From: Kappaphycus alvarezii
Taxonomy: Eukaryota; Rhodophyta; Florideophyceae; Gigartinales; Solieriaceae
DNA length: 64,000 nt
Assembly (NCBI GenBank): GCA_002205965.3
Contig: NADL03000506.1
Location: forward strand, 1 to 64,000
Direction: 5' to 3'
Both the position numbers and the translations under genes were made by a program. Shown piece by piece: positions 1-11,031 of the stretch. The first letter of the stretch is position 1; each line of letters begins with the position of its first letter. The notes under the pieces were generated by a model, which saw only the letters and a list, made by a program, of their open reading frames with translations, did no database searches and was not told where the DNA came from.

Positions 1-73
1 GTGGTTCTCGAAACATTTCGCACCCACCAATCAGCAACCACTTTATGCCTCCTTGCCAATTGGAGCAATGGTA
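1..73 (+). repeat. Truncated gypsy LTR fragment at the window edge
   Basis: Bases 1-73 match 15658-15730, the end of the truncated 3' LTR of the chromovirus, including variants (CAGCAACC, ATGCCTCC) that differ from its 5' LTR at 9514-9588. The same junction to non-LTR sequence (GGTGTAAG...) follows in both copies. The LTR truncation therefore predates the duplication, and another gypsy element probably ends just left of the window. Confidence 0.85.
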
Positions 74-1028
74 GGTGTAAGTACCCCAAGATTGTTGGCT
101 CATGAGCCTTGCTCTTGCGGTTTCCATTTTGATTTGAAAATACTTCTCATAATTGTAAAGCTTTGTTTTGAAACCCAAATATTATTTTCAAGCGTAGAGG
201 GGATGCTCGGACAGCCATTGCTCTTGACGTAAATGATTTGATGGCAACATAATTTTTGGATCCATTCGCGCTTTTTAGGAGGACAATGACGAAAGATTAG
301 AGTATTTAAATCTAATTGCGAGTAGAATTAGACATAGGCTTGAGATGATTTTGTCAGAACAAGTAGCTGTGGTGCTGCAATTGTTTTAAGTTTTCACATT
401 TGCTTTTTCTATTTTCCTACATTTCTTTAAGCATGTTATATTTCAGTGTAATAATGTTCTATTCCACCACTTGTTTGATAGGAAGGTCACATATTGGTAT
501 TAGTGCATTATCATGTAGTCAGGAGGAACGTCACGCTACGTTATATTACTTCAATTTGAGGGCTACAAGCGGAAATATAATCTTCTGTATGCCGAAATAA
601 TAGGTATATTTGCGATGAACTCTATTGCGGAATTTATACAAAATAATCCATATCAATGGAAACTAGAGCGAAATTATGAGACACATCCACAGACTTTCAA
701 TCTCTCTTCCCACATCCACCTGTCCACCATCCTTTCGCACCACTTTATGCGCTCAAAGATCTCAATTTGCCTATTCTCTTCCGTACACATACTTCCATCA
801 GTTGTCCCTCAACTCCCGTGACTTGCCATTTATTCAAGTGAAGTCGTCGAAAAAAATCAGTTCAAGATCTAAACTCTTTAGAATGACAACTATTTCCTTT
901 GTTCGCGCAAGATTTGGCTTAGTTTGCGGTCCAAATGAATTTGGAAGTTTGTTGCAGTAGAGTGGAGTTCTCTTCTGATCGATTTTCAGGAATTTATACT
1001 GATCGAGCGGAAGAATTGAAGACTTAAT

Positions 1029-2750
1029 TGCCTTCAAATATGCGAAAAGACATTGCATTGATGACAATTTTCCGCACCGTCTATAATACTTGCATAATAA
1101 GTACTATATATGTGACAGATCAGTCTGAGTTGTGCAAGAAGTTGGAAGAGATCCACGATGACTTGTCTGTCGAAAGTGTTTATGCCTTGCTACAGCTGCG
1201 TCAGAGTGTACAGATGCATTAGAATTAAGGAGACATGAAATATGTCAACAGGTTGAATGTCATGAGCACCAAGATCAATGGAATGTGTTATGAAGTTATT
1301 GGCTTGAAAAATCAGAGTAAACTGCTGAAAGTTCTTCGAGAAGAATTATAGACAACACCGTTAATGATTCTGTTACGCTTCTTCTTTTGAAAACTGCACA
1401 TTGCAAAAGATGTGAGTGACGAATGCGATGTGAACGCTTTGTGATTGAAAGTTAAGGGTGAATTTCACAACTGTGGAAAGAAAGGAAACTACAAAAAGTA
1501 TTGCTGGCTAAACCTGGAAATCAAGAAGGATCCTTTTGATGGAATCGGCAATGGATCACGTAGTAATAGAAAGTATGGAACAGATGAGCAGGAGATTCCG
1601 ATATATATTAAGTTTTTGGCGAAGCAACACGATCAGAAACTTTATGAGAACACAAAAAGTAAGCGCTTTGCGAACTCAGGTTGTTCCTTTTACAAATGCA
1701 CTAATAAAGATGCATTTTGAACAATATCTAAGCCAGAAACCTCTGGATTTGACATCGTTCGTTTCAGTTGGAACCGGTGAGCAAAAAAATTAAACGGAAA
1801 GGATTACGTTATGGAAACTACTGTTGTTAATGTGAAGTTTCAAAAGCTCAAAGTAGAAAAAATAATTTGTCAGCAGAAACTGACACACAATTTTATCTCA
1901 GGAAACCGACTGAAGAATGCTGGAAGCGAATTTTTCAACGGAGGCAAGCAAGAAAATGAATTTTGCTTCACCCTAGATAGGAGCTCAAAGAAAATAGTAT
2001 TGTATGGACTTCAAAAAACAGAGGCCCTATGAAATTATATTTAGGGCTGTTTAAGAAGAAAATACAGACAGGTAAGGTATAAAAAGTGGGAAAGGTTTGT
2101 CTCAGTCAATATTATAAGGACGAATTATAAAATCACCGGCTAGACCATATTAGCCGGTTGGTAATCGAGGAGAGCCCGGAAATTGTAAAGGAGTTCCAGT
2201 TGGGATGGAAAGAACCCACGTGTCATGCGACGGATATCTAAGTCTAAGTAAACGAGGTAACCAAGGAAAAATCTTCTATATTAGGCACTTTGGTGACAAA
2301 AATTTGTATTTGACTCATTCAGAAGTGAAAAGACCTACCTAAACAACATCTGTTGGGAATGCAAAGTTTTTCGTAACTTTCAATGAATTTTGTAGTACTC
2401 TTTTTATGGTTCAGTTCGTAAAGTATCGAACGGAGGCTAATCCGCTGTGCAAGAGATGGTATCAAAAGTAGGAAACAGCTTCAATCCCAAATTGAAGACA
2501 TTTAGGTTTCAAAGCAGGACTTATTATGCATCCTTTGCGAAAAATACAAGGTTGAGGTCTAACGAAATAGTCCAAGAGACAAGTGCTACATGATTCAAAT
2601 TAGAGGCCAAAAGGCTGAATAGAATGCTTTCGGATATGGCAAGAACAATGCTTCGGTAGGTGTAAAGCTTTCAGAATCATCGAATGTGCTGGCGGAGGCG
2701 ATCATATCGACCAATGTTTTTCGCGACAGGACAGACTGTAAGTCATTTAA
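1029..2750 (+). pseudogene. Decayed Ty1/copia gag-pol remnant, copy 1
   Basis: Short plus-strand pieces in several frames keep the order of a copia polyprotein. 1029-1222 resembles the end of a gag domain. 1445-1520 has a degraded zinc knuckle (HNCGKKGNYKKYCW, one Cys and the His lost). About 1670-1700 gives a protease-like NSGCS. 1811-2032 resembles the linker before integrase (THNFISGNRLKNAG). 2290-2440 matches the start of the integrase core (LYLTHSEV, then FFVTFNEFCS). About 2600-2660 reads LNRMLSDMARTML, the usual copia sequence after the third catalytic residue. Reverse transcriptase and LTRs are not recognisable. Many stops and frameshifts show an old, dead copy. Confidence 0.7.
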
Positions 2751-4119
2751 GAGTATTTAGATGATTATTATACGTTCAAGTACCGAAATGTGATAGATAA
2801 AGAATATCTCGGGAACGATTAGAGGTTGAAATCATCATGAATTCGAAAGAGGGAATTCAAAAAAGATCCTTATCCTCCTTCCACATTTAGCTTTTCTCAC
2901 AATACGGCGTCAAGAAATTGCAAAAATTGCTTCACAGCGATTCGGAGAAGTTGCATAAGGCAATGCATCCCAGGCTTCAAAAACGCTAATTTTGCAACTA
3001 AAAAAGTCTCTGTAGCCATGCAATGTGACTTCTCCTAGTTTTTCGGAGCAGAAGGGAAACCAAACCGACCCCGCCCCAGATCTCTCTATTCAAATCAAAC
3101 TTTGATAGAGATATTATCATACTTCTTCTTCCAATGATGGAAACGGGTGGTTACGTTGATCTAAGAAACAAATAATTCTTTGCCGTTGTGGTTCATATCG
3201 CTGACCAAAGTCATGGGATTGAAAGAATTGTCAAAAGTTGGCGAAAAGGGATTACGCTAATAAAGTAGGAATAATATTCCTTCTTTTGTAAACTTAGACA
3301 TTCTGGACGCAATATAGACGGTGTAGATCTTTTAAATACACCGGAATTATTCGAAAAGATGCATGAATTGGAAAATAAAAAACAGATACGACCCCATGCT
3401 TAATATGAAACGGATGAAAGCTGCAGTGCTCGATAATTGGCAGAAGGTAGTACCTGCAAACGAGTGGTAGGTTCTCGTGATTCCATTTTTTCCTGATTTT
3501 ATCAAGAAAAAATGAAATAAATGTAAGTTTTATTCCCGAACTCAAGCGTGGCAATGGAGAACTCGAGAAGAAGCGTTAAATACTCGAACTTCTCGTCGAA
3601 AAGTTCTAGCTTTTCATCAATATTCTGTCCTGTCATTAGAGAAAGAGCGAAGCCACGCATAGCGTTGATTTTTCCAGTCACTTTTTCTGATGAAATGAAT
3701 ACGAACGGCTCTGATCTTTATTAGGCGTTAAATGCACTTCTTTTATATCCTCGTCATCTTTGTTCTAGTTTTAGAGAGCAACACCCAAGAAAATGAGGAG
3801 TAGAATATAATCTTCCTGATGCAGTTTTATCCCTCATTCAAGAACTATCTAGATTTTTTTAAAATGACCAGTCCGCCTTCTGCGCGCTTCCTTGCCTTCT
3901 CGGCGATTTACTTTGCGTTACCTGAAAAACATATTCCGCAATAGGATGTGGCCGAACCTATACGTTGGAGATGAAAAGATCTGGAATTTTCTGACCGAAT
4001 CACTCATATTCACTAATGCCCTCTTCAAACATGATCGATTCTTTAATGTAGAATCATTTGGACATTTGGCTTTCCAATGCCAGCAAAAATTAACTTTCTA
4101 TTCGATGTACTAACTGCAA
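2751..4119. other. No gene recognised (copy 1)
   Basis: AT-rich sequence with only short open frames in all six frames. No domain, RNA gene or repeat was recognised apart from its exact duplicate at about 18424-19792. Confidence 0.5.
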
Positions 4120-4449
4120 TCAAGACGACAAAACGATAGCCGTTGTGGCACCTATACTCATTGCACTATCTTCTGGGTATGCCTTCCACTTGATATATGT
4201 GCTATCAATAGCTCTCATACAGTAGAGTAGTCCACAGATCTCTTCAAATCCATGCATTGCTCTTGCAACCTCCTCTTCTTTCGTCAGGAAGCGAACGAGG
4301 TCCCTGCAATTAGCTGTGATCGCTTTTAATATTACATTCAAACTTTCGAATACAGTCCTTGGACATATTCTAATATTTGTACCAGCTTTTTCGCATTTGC
4401 AACCACCAGGGTATAATACAAAAGCTGCAACTTTCATCTCAGCGTCCAT
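4120..4449 (-). pseudogene. PIF/Harbinger-like transposase fragment, copy 1
   Basis: The 109-residue minus-strand reading has the spacing of the front of a DDE_Tnp_4 nuclease: a helical stretch (TVFESLNVILKAI), a segment FLTKEEEVARAMHGFEEICG, then RAIDSTYIKWKAYPED. The last piece corresponds to the usual GAIDGTHI-x-I-x-x-P around the first catalytic Asp. The second Asp and the Glu are missing, and no related coding follows on the minus strand towards 3890. The upstream open frame 4434-4640 may be more of the N-terminus but shows no motif. It is a dead fragment, duplicated intact at 19793-20122. Confidence 0.5.
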
Positions 4450-5045
4450 TGCTCTGCGGAACTTGGATTGATTGGCCTCAATAAATGGGGGGAGACATTT
4501 CGATAATCGTTAAAAAGCGGGCAGGATATATGAAGAGTCTTTGCCAAGGTGCACAACCATGAAATCGTAGCGGGGGGCGTAGTAAAAGAAACACATCTGA
4601 TATTTTCTAGAGCGAGGCCAAGCTCTGGCCAGGACTCCAATTCGTTTTTCTCAAGTTGATAACAGTTCAGCTATAACTGATTTTATTTATGATGAAATCA
4701 GGGCTATGAATATCTCAGTTCTGTCATCTTGAGATGTAACAATTGCAATAAATTATGTAGCAAGACGGTGGATAAGATACGATTCCATGTCTGAAGGGCT
4801 TTTCAGAGAAATATTTGGTCGAGACGTTGGGTCGATTTTGAGCGACCCACAAAGTAAGGGAGGTTCTGGAAAGGACAATCTAACGGGAAATCTCCATTAT
4901 CTGGTGCATTTTTGAGGAAATGCGCACTGTCTGTAGTGCAATGCGCGGTGCGCAACCCTTCTAGTCTAGGAACGGAAAACTGTCAGACAATGAGAAAACA
5001 AACACACACATACCAAAACCCACAGGGTGTTCGCTGTCCCTCTCT

Positions 5046-6280
5046 CTATTTAAGCACCCTGCGATGCAGTAGCACACCTCGCCGGCGGCGAGGAGAAGTG
5101 GGGCTGGAAGAGCATGGGTTATTCCTTGGACGTCTGGACGGTATACTTGTCCTCCGGATTGTAAGGCCTGAACGTGGTCCGCAAAATGCTAGAACCTTGA
5201 TAAGGATCGATTCCAAAGAACCGTAGACACGAGGGTTGTAATACTGTAAAAAGAATATTTTGTAGTGGGTCAACAGTACTTAATATCCCCTTCTTCTCTG
5301 ACGCGGGTCCTCGCCCGCAGGACTTGGTGTAGCCGTTCTCCTGGGGAACATCAGTATGTTCAGTTTTTGCGTAGTCTCGAGGATGTGGTCCACAACTGGA
5401 ATAACCTGGGGGTTACGGCAAATGTACATCCACCGGCAGTCCTCTGGACCGAACAATTTTTGTTTCATGATTACCGTGGTGATAAGAAGAAAGGTCTCTC
5501 CTTTTGGTCCAACTATGTGCGGTAAGAATGGCGTTGCCGGTCCGAGTTCGGCTGCTTCATCCATTGGCATCAACCTGAGGCGGGATGCTGGAGACCCTCT
5601 GCGTTGCGTTCTCGGTACATTGCCGTACCTTCCTGGAGGGAAGAGTGGGAGGTTCCCTGGGGGGTATGGGCCGAGCTTCCTCCAGTTTTTTCATACCGCG
5701 GCTTGGATGTATTGTTGAATCGCTCCTCTGCTAGGTTGGTTGTACACTGTACCGGTTGGACCATATTTGTGGCCTGCCTCGTCATCTGGGAGGTATAAGA
5801 TACCTTTCGGTTGTGGTAGATACCTTCTCGAGTCCGTGTTGCGCTCGATTAACTTGATCCGGACGTGCTGCGAGTTGTCCTTGTTGAGGAAATGTATCGT
5901 GATTGGACAGTCATAAAGCGAGTGGTGGACCAAGCGGACTGGACACCGGTACCGCGGAGGAGTAGTCAGCGTGGCAGCGCTCAGCGGTACACTTATTGCC
6001 AATCACGGTTTGGAGAGGCGGGAGACCTCATATGGTAAGACCCGTGGTCTAACCAGGTAATTGGTGAGGCAGAGGTTCGCAATCGCAGGGCGAATCGTCC
6101 GGACCGCCCGTTGGTCACAGCATCTAGTGGGTAGGTTGCAATAAGATATCGGGGGCCTGAGAAACAAGGGGATATCTGCGAGGAAGGTACTTTCGCCGAC
6201 ATCGCTTTGTCAGCTCGGCAAGATGAGCCAGCAGAGAGGACCGGGGAGAACTTTTTATCAAGCATTTCTCCGGCAGCCAA
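5046..6280 (-). pseudogene. Broken unknown gene, GC-rich, copy 1
   Basis: I do not recognise this protein. Overlapping minus-strand frames at 5993-6280, 5691-6002, 5570-5785, 5280-5573 and 5046-5273 run in order with few gaps. Composition is consistent: Pro-, Arg-, Gln- and Thr-rich, then a compact part reading GPKGETFLLITTVIMKQKLF and DCRWMYICRNPQ. Together they suggest one former gene of roughly 400 codons split by frameshifts; copy 2 (20722-21933) joins different pieces. GC content is clearly higher than in the flanks. The plus strand also has open frames here (5265-5798), so the coding strand is not certain. Confidence 0.35.
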
Positions 6281-6338
6281 AAAGCCCAGAACCCCCGAAT
6301 TCCTAGGAAGTTGGAGAGAGACTCGTCCGAGTAGGTAA

Positions 6339-6647
6339 TCTTCGCAGGTTACTTCTAATGATCATCTCGCGGGACAATCTCAAGTATCAGAGGTCATCAT
6401 CCTCTCCTATGGGGAGGAGTCGCCGCCATCCAAGCGTTTGAAGCGGGAAGAATCGACAGGTAAGGAACTCCAAGAAGTGGAACAAGCACCAATCATCCTG
6501 AATGCTACAGTTCCTTCCTCAAGCAGGAAGTACGGACCAGTGGGTTATCATGGGACGGCCGTAGATGTCTTGAAGAAATTCCTGGATTCCATCCTGTCAC
6601 ATCCAGGGGATAGTTGGGCTAGCACTGTACCACAGTTGGTGGGTTAA
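6339..6647 (+). CDS. Unrecognised 103-codon open frame, copy 1
   Basis: A plus-strand frame open from just after a stop at 6336 to the stop at 6645-6647. It contains a basic run SKRLKREEST and a hydrophobic C-terminal segment with VDVLKKFLDSILSHPGDSW. There is no ATG near the 5' end; a 3' splice-like CAG at 6345-6347 could supply an upstream exon. The frame is unchanged in copy 2 (22011-22319). No family is recognised, and it may be a fragment of a larger mobile-element gene. Confidence 0.25.
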   Translation, partial: SSQVTSNDHLAGQSQVSEVIILSYGEESPPSKRLKREESTGKELQEVEQAPIILNATVPSSSRKYGPVGYHGTAVDVLKKFLDSILSHPGDSWASTVPQLVG

Positions 6648-6789
6648 CTATGAAGTGTCATTGTCGATGTCCACCAGAAAATAATCAATGGAGAGGATGC
6701 AACAGGTCTGTTTGTACAATTGGTTCCCAGGTTTGATCTTCAGATCGGGTGTTCTTTTCGGCAGAAGCTTGGGCGGTAATTCATTGCTT

Positions 6790-7360
6790 CGTCATTCAAG
6801 TAGTCTGAGCTTCAGTTCGCTCTCTCCCGTGGTCAGTGAGAGGTATGCGTCGCAGTTTGTTTGCGTTTGTAGAGGACGTTGAACGGCAAGCAACCGGAAC
6901 GGGTCAATCTTCCGCGACACTGCCCTCTACCGAAGGATAAGTAGCGAAATGGGCGATTCCATCGACAGTAGGTAATTGAAAGCCATAGTTTTCAACAATG
7001 TGTCGAAAGTCTAGGGAAGGTCCCATTTCACTCCAGTGAGACCTTTCGAAATGGCTACTAGCGGGCTTTCTGGCAAACTTCCATGTGCTTCTGTCCATGT
7101 TGCCCAGAAAAATGAGTTGTCGGTTGAAATCTATCTTTTAGGTTTTCAATCCATCCCCCTTCTGAAGATTGGAACAGAATTGATAGATTCCAAATTATCT
7201 TGAGGATTTTATCCAACTTGAGCAGTTTCCATTTCTGGTGATAGGGGCAGTTTATTTTTCCGGAAGTTATTGCACTACCTTGCTCCTCAGAAGCGCGGAT
7301 ACGGATTCCAAAATTTTCTCAGAGATGGGATAGACGGTCCAGTGGACGCGAAGCAAGAGC
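6790..7360 (-). pseudogene. Frameshifted counterpart of the 187-codon ORF
   Basis: In copy 2 the matching DNA (22468-23031) reads as one open frame of 187 codons. In copy 1 the frame is broken by four small changes: a missing T near 7267, an extra G near 7072, a missing C near 6956 and two missing bases near 6898. The residual pieces include 6904-7098. No family is recognised. Confidence 0.4.
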
Positions 7361-8445
7361 TATTCGTCTTCAGCTCCACCGTGTGATTAGGTTTTGTTGA
7401 TGACATATTTCCGACTCGGGACTTCTAGCTTTTGCACCCTAACCTCGGATTCCCTTGACTGATGCCGAGTATGTGGGGCTAGTTGGCCATCACTGTCGCT
7501 CTCTTCAGATTTACTGTATTTTTTAGGCGTACTTTTCTCGCGCGAGCGGCGCAAACGATGGCGAAAGCATCTCCTGATCTCCGCTTTTATACTCTAAAGG
7601 AGTAATTGTTTCTTTGAATACCGTCAACTTCCTGTCGTGATCCTGAGCCTCGAACGAGTCTTGCTCTGTGTTAATTTATTGCTTCTTCTCTGTTTTCAAT
7701 TAATGGAAGGTCGGGAAGTCCTTTGGACAACTAACTACCTTCGTAGATACCACTTGAGTTGATTTGCGTTATGATGACTGCGGTGGTGTGATCTGTTTGG
7801 TGCTGTTCCATTGTAATCTTCAATTGTTTCCGATGGCCCTTATCATAGGAAAAGTTTTAAGGAAAAGAGAAATTTCCTAAACCTACAGCCCTGAGACTCA
7901 AATTTCCTCGATTCAAGCTGCTGCATACCTATTCTGAAATACTGGGGCATTGAATACAAAAATTTTGTCATGATGGCTGCACTTTCGAACATGGGAGGAA
8001 ATGAGGACCGACGGTTATGGCAGATGTCTATAAAACTCTCAAAGAGCATTTTCATTCCATACAATTCCTACTCTAACTTCACCCAGTATTCATAGTGCAG
8101 TTTACTGAATGCTCGCATGGTCGTTTCTGAATCAACGCCTGCTACCTCACACTCGTCAATCCGTCGCAAAAAAAAACTGGTCTAGCCCAAACTATCCTAG
8201 GTCGAGAAGCAGACACTATAAAGAATTAGGCGAATTATAATCTCTACCAAAATATTGCTGCCAGCGGCGAGCTAAATCTGTATCACGTAACATGGAGATA
8301 TCATGAAAAGAACCCGCATAGCCAGCCGCAATAAACCGAAACAGACCATCGTGATTAATTAAGACAGCATTGTTAAAACAGTATAGCTTCTACCGGCCGT
8401 TAAAATGTCCACGATGATGATCACTCCGCGGTAGCCGTATTTTTT
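7361..8445. other. No gene recognised (end of block copy 1)
   Basis: Mixed AT-rich DNA with only short open frames, the longest being 7843-8064 minus. No motif or RNA gene is visible. It is duplicated at about 23037-24120. Confidence 0.5.
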
Positions 8446-9327
8446 ACAGGAACGGACGAGTCGAAGTTCTAAACTTAATGTTGGCAGCTTTTAAGGCGAT
8501 GAGTTTCTCTTGATATTGTAGCTCAATTCTTCTAATTACACGTATCTCACTATTTTATGTCACATAATAACTCGATACAAGCCAATTTGGGCACAAAGTT
8601 TCATTGAAGCCCGTTTTTTGCCTTCAAGATGTCTGCTGATGGTACAGAATTAAATATTCGTTAGGTGTTCTCTTCCAGACCTATTTGGTTCATTTATAAG
8701 TGTAGTCCAATCTGGCTGACCAACCGATAGACATATTTCAGCATCTTGAGACAGTCTTCATTGGCAAGGAAGCTTCATTCATGGGTCACTCACAAATATA
8801 AGAAGTAAGGGGGTGGTCATTAGTCTAACTGGGAATGTTATGCACGAGCGCATAACAGACGCACTCAATGTAATCTTTCAATATTTCGGGAACGTTCAGA
8901 GTTGTAAATCTGGTTTTAGATTGGCTCTCGGGTGTAGCTCGGCGAACCGCGCATAGAGATGGCGACTCTGTTATATAATATGAAGCCTCTTTCGTTCTAG
9001 AGGTGTGAATTGTAAGTAACTTTCGGCTGGGTTATCTTTGCATGTTTTGGTTGAACTTCGGGCAACATCTCAGCAGATTCGTCTCCTTTATACTTTTACA
9101 GGAAGTTTATCCAAGTTAAGGCTTTCATTTATTCCCTTTTTCACTTTTGGTGGTACCCCAAGCGGAAGATGGCGATCTTTTTCTCGGACAGTAGAGGCGC
9201 GGACTGCGAAAAGAAGCTCGGCTGAAGTGCTTCGATATCACATTTGGGTGTTTCTGTTTCGATGGTGCATCGGGGGCGCTTATCATGGACCGGAAGATCG
9301 TTTCGAAATTACAAGGTATGTTGTTAC
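8446..9327. other. Spacer between block copy 1 and gypsy element
   Basis: This sequence is found only once in the window. Open frames are short or start just before the LTR (9038-9364 plus, 9125-9391 minus) and show no domain. I see no repeat or RNA gene in it. Confidence 0.5.
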
Positions 9328-9828
9328 TGCTGCGATTATGCCCATAAATCGCCAAATACCCTGACAGTATCCCTCCGGTAACCTGTATCAAGTATTTGCA
9401 CTGTAAGAAGACATCATTGCAACTTGTGCACTGTACTCACGCACCAGTGTAAAAGCATAATATCATACCTCTTTGTACCTAGCCAATGACATGGATCCAT
9501 CATGGCTATCTCGCGTGGTTCTCGAAACATTTCGCACCCACCAATCAGGAACCACTTTATGTCTCCTTGCCAATTGGAGCAATGGTACTTTGCCATGATG
9601 TTTGTTGCTGTCTGTTATACTGATGGACCTTCAGAACCTTGTAGTTTGATACCTCTGGGTCGCTTTTCTAGAATACCTTTGAATTCAGTACCGTTTAGTT
9701 ACAATTTATCTCTGCTGGTGTTGAGTACTTTTTCTATATAAACCCTGGTCTGATGTTCCGGCCTGTTTAACGGAAGCATCAACAACAATTCAACAATCGA
9801 TTACCTTTTGTGCGCTCAACACCCCACA
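9328..9828 (+). repeat. 5' LTR of the chromovirus
   Basis: The LTR begins TGCTGCGATTATGCCC, aligned with TGTTGCGATTATGCCC at 15471. It ends ...CACCCCACA two bases before a plausible primer-binding site, giving the usual TG...CA ends and a length of 501 bp. A TATA-like CTATATAAA at 9734-9742 fits a promoter in the U3 part, so transcription would start shortly after. The right end is inferred from the PBS position, because the 3' LTR is truncated at 260 bp. Confidence 0.8.
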
Positions 9829-9830
9829 TT

Positions 9831-9842
9831 TGGTAGCATCGC
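9831..9842 (+). other. Putative tRNA primer-binding site
   Basis: TGGTAGCATCGC starts two bases after the 5' LTR. PBSs begin with TGG, the complement of the tRNA CCA end, and this one would pair with a tRNA ending GCGATGCTACCA. The donor tRNA is not identified. Confidence 0.5.
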
Positions 9843-9882
9843 ATATTCGTTTGTCAGTACTGCGAGTTCTTTCAATCCGACA

Positions 9883-9980
9883 GTAAGTTAAAATCTCTAT
9901 TAGATTTGACGTTCTGCCCGATTGCAAGCAGAGACTAACATTTTGTTTTTTATTCTGATTATTTTTTGAATAACGCTCAG
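9883..9980 (+). other. Possible intron in the chromovirus leader
   Basis: GTAAGT at 9883-9888 is a consensus 5' splice site and a T-rich stretch ends in CTCAG at 9976-9980. The zinc-finger reading frame opens exactly at this acceptor with no ATG of its own, which is what splicing from the LTR leader would explain. The evidence is sequence consensus only. Confidence 0.3.
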
Positions 9981-10561
9981 TGCCGGAAAACAAGACTTCC
10001 AGGAACCGCCTCTCGTCGCCGGACGAGTACAACGCAGAAGACTTACAATCGTTCTTCGTCGAAAGTTGTCAGGAGCTGACAACGTTCGAGTTTGGAGTGG
10101 AGCCAAGAACACCCACCAGAATCGTGGTGGAGGAACCAAGGACACCAAGAACCTCCACTTTCTGCCTTCCCTAGGCTGTATCGCTACCCGCTCTACCGCC
10201 GATACCGAGAAGGCCCGCAGTCCCTCGCTCCAAGCCGCAGAAGCCTAAGAAGACTCTACCAATTCTCCCTGACGCGGCTTCCACCGTCATTCAGAGAACC
10301 GCCAATCACCGCATTCGTAAGAAGACCAGATGGCCTCGCCTGACCAAGAACCCGCGATCTTCGCCCTTGCACTGCCGTCACTGTCAAGTCATCTCCACAG
10401 ACCGAGTGCAGTACGACGAGCACCTCCGATCCCGCAAGCACCAGCACCGCGCCGATAAGACGAGGCACAACTGCGAAATTTGCAAAATCGAAGTCCCAAG
10501 TAAGGCAGACCTTGAGCGCTACTGTCTTGGCCGCCGTCATCGAGAGACTGCCCGTCAATAG
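9980..10561 (+). pseudogene. Extra ORF with two U1/matrin-type zinc fingers
   Basis: One frame is open from 9980 to 10561 apart from a single TAG at 10172-10174. The N-terminal part is acidic then Pro/Thr-rich (TPTRIVVEEPRTPRTS), followed by a basic linker (SKPQKPKKTLP). The C-terminus carries C-x2-C-x12-H-x5-H (CRHCQVISTDRVQYDEHLRS...H), matching U1-type C2H2 fingers that bind RNA or nucleic acid. A second finger, CEICKIEVPSKADLERYC...H, has Cys in place of the first His. It sits between PBS and Gag, where Ty3/gypsy elements normally have only leader. It might be the N-terminal part of Gag, a captured host gene, or a separate regulator. Loss of ATG and one stop suggest decay or splicing. Confidence 0.6.
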
Positions 10562-10839
10562 TTAAAATTTGAATAAATTTAGGGAAGAGGAAGCAAGAAA
10601 AACTCCAAAAGTTGCTTTCTCAACCGACTTCGTTTGTGCTGTGTTCAACCTCCCGCTGTGGCTACCTTACGAACTCGCTTTCCCCAGTTCCTTGCAGTAG
10701 GGCTTGTAAGCCCGTATCGACGCCAGGTTCTAGACAGGAAAACAAACGTTCTGTAAAGCATCGGAAGGAGGGCTACTATAGCACACCCGACGTGACTGAC
10801 GTCAAACCCTTATGTCAGAGAAAATCAACTTTCCCAAGT

Positions 10840-10920
10840 CATCGACTGGGATTCGAACTCGAGACCTCTCACTGGTCTTTCTCTGGTCTAGCCAACTCGG
10901 CCACAGTGCATACCGACTCT
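10840..10920 (-). ncRNA. tRNA-like sequence with pol III A and B boxes
   Basis: Read on the minus strand, TGGCCGAGTTGG fits the A-box consensus TRGCNNAGYNGG exactly and AGTTCGAATCC fits the B-box GGTTCGANTCC with one change. The spacing is that of a tRNA with a long variable region (Leu/Ser type). The acceptor, anticodon and T stems pair poorly, so it is not a working tRNA; a pseudo-tRNA or tRNA-derived SINE head is more likely. It lies in the gypsy leader between the zinc-finger ORF and Gag, antisense to them. Confidence 0.5.
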
Positions 10921-11031
10921 TACTGGCCAAATTGGAAAAAAAATCTATTTAAAGAAAAAAACCCAAAAATACACGTTTGATGCGTGCGCAGTCCCCAGTA
11001 GATACTGAACGCATTAAACTTCCTTCCTTGA

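Larger units (their letters stand above)
1..8445. repeat. Large duplicated block, copy 1
   Basis: This stretch recurs almost base for base at 15658-24120 in the same orientation. The offset is 15657 bases at the left and grows to about 15676 at the right through small insertions and deletions. Most differences are single-base changes in homopolymer runs; examples are one C fewer in copy 1 near 2035 and five G instead of three near 6153. Identity ends at 8445/24120, just after a run of T; beyond that the two flanks are unrelated. The block contains copia and Harbinger debris and unrecognised ORFs. The left end lies outside the window, because position 1 is already inside the shared sequence. 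Confidence 0.95.

Noticed and set aside
5265-5798. Plus-strand frames as the coding strand of the GC-rich gene
   Set aside because: They are less continuous between the two copies and richer in Cys/Trp/Phe runs than the minus-strand reading, though this is not decisive.
1-8445. Duplicated block as a Maverick/Polinton or integrated large DNA virus
   Set aside because: No capsid, packaging ATPase, protein-primed polymerase or terminal inverted repeat was seen.
8800-9010. Possible LINE RT scrap (MHERITDALNVIFQYFG)
   Set aside because: Too short, and no catalytic motif on either side.
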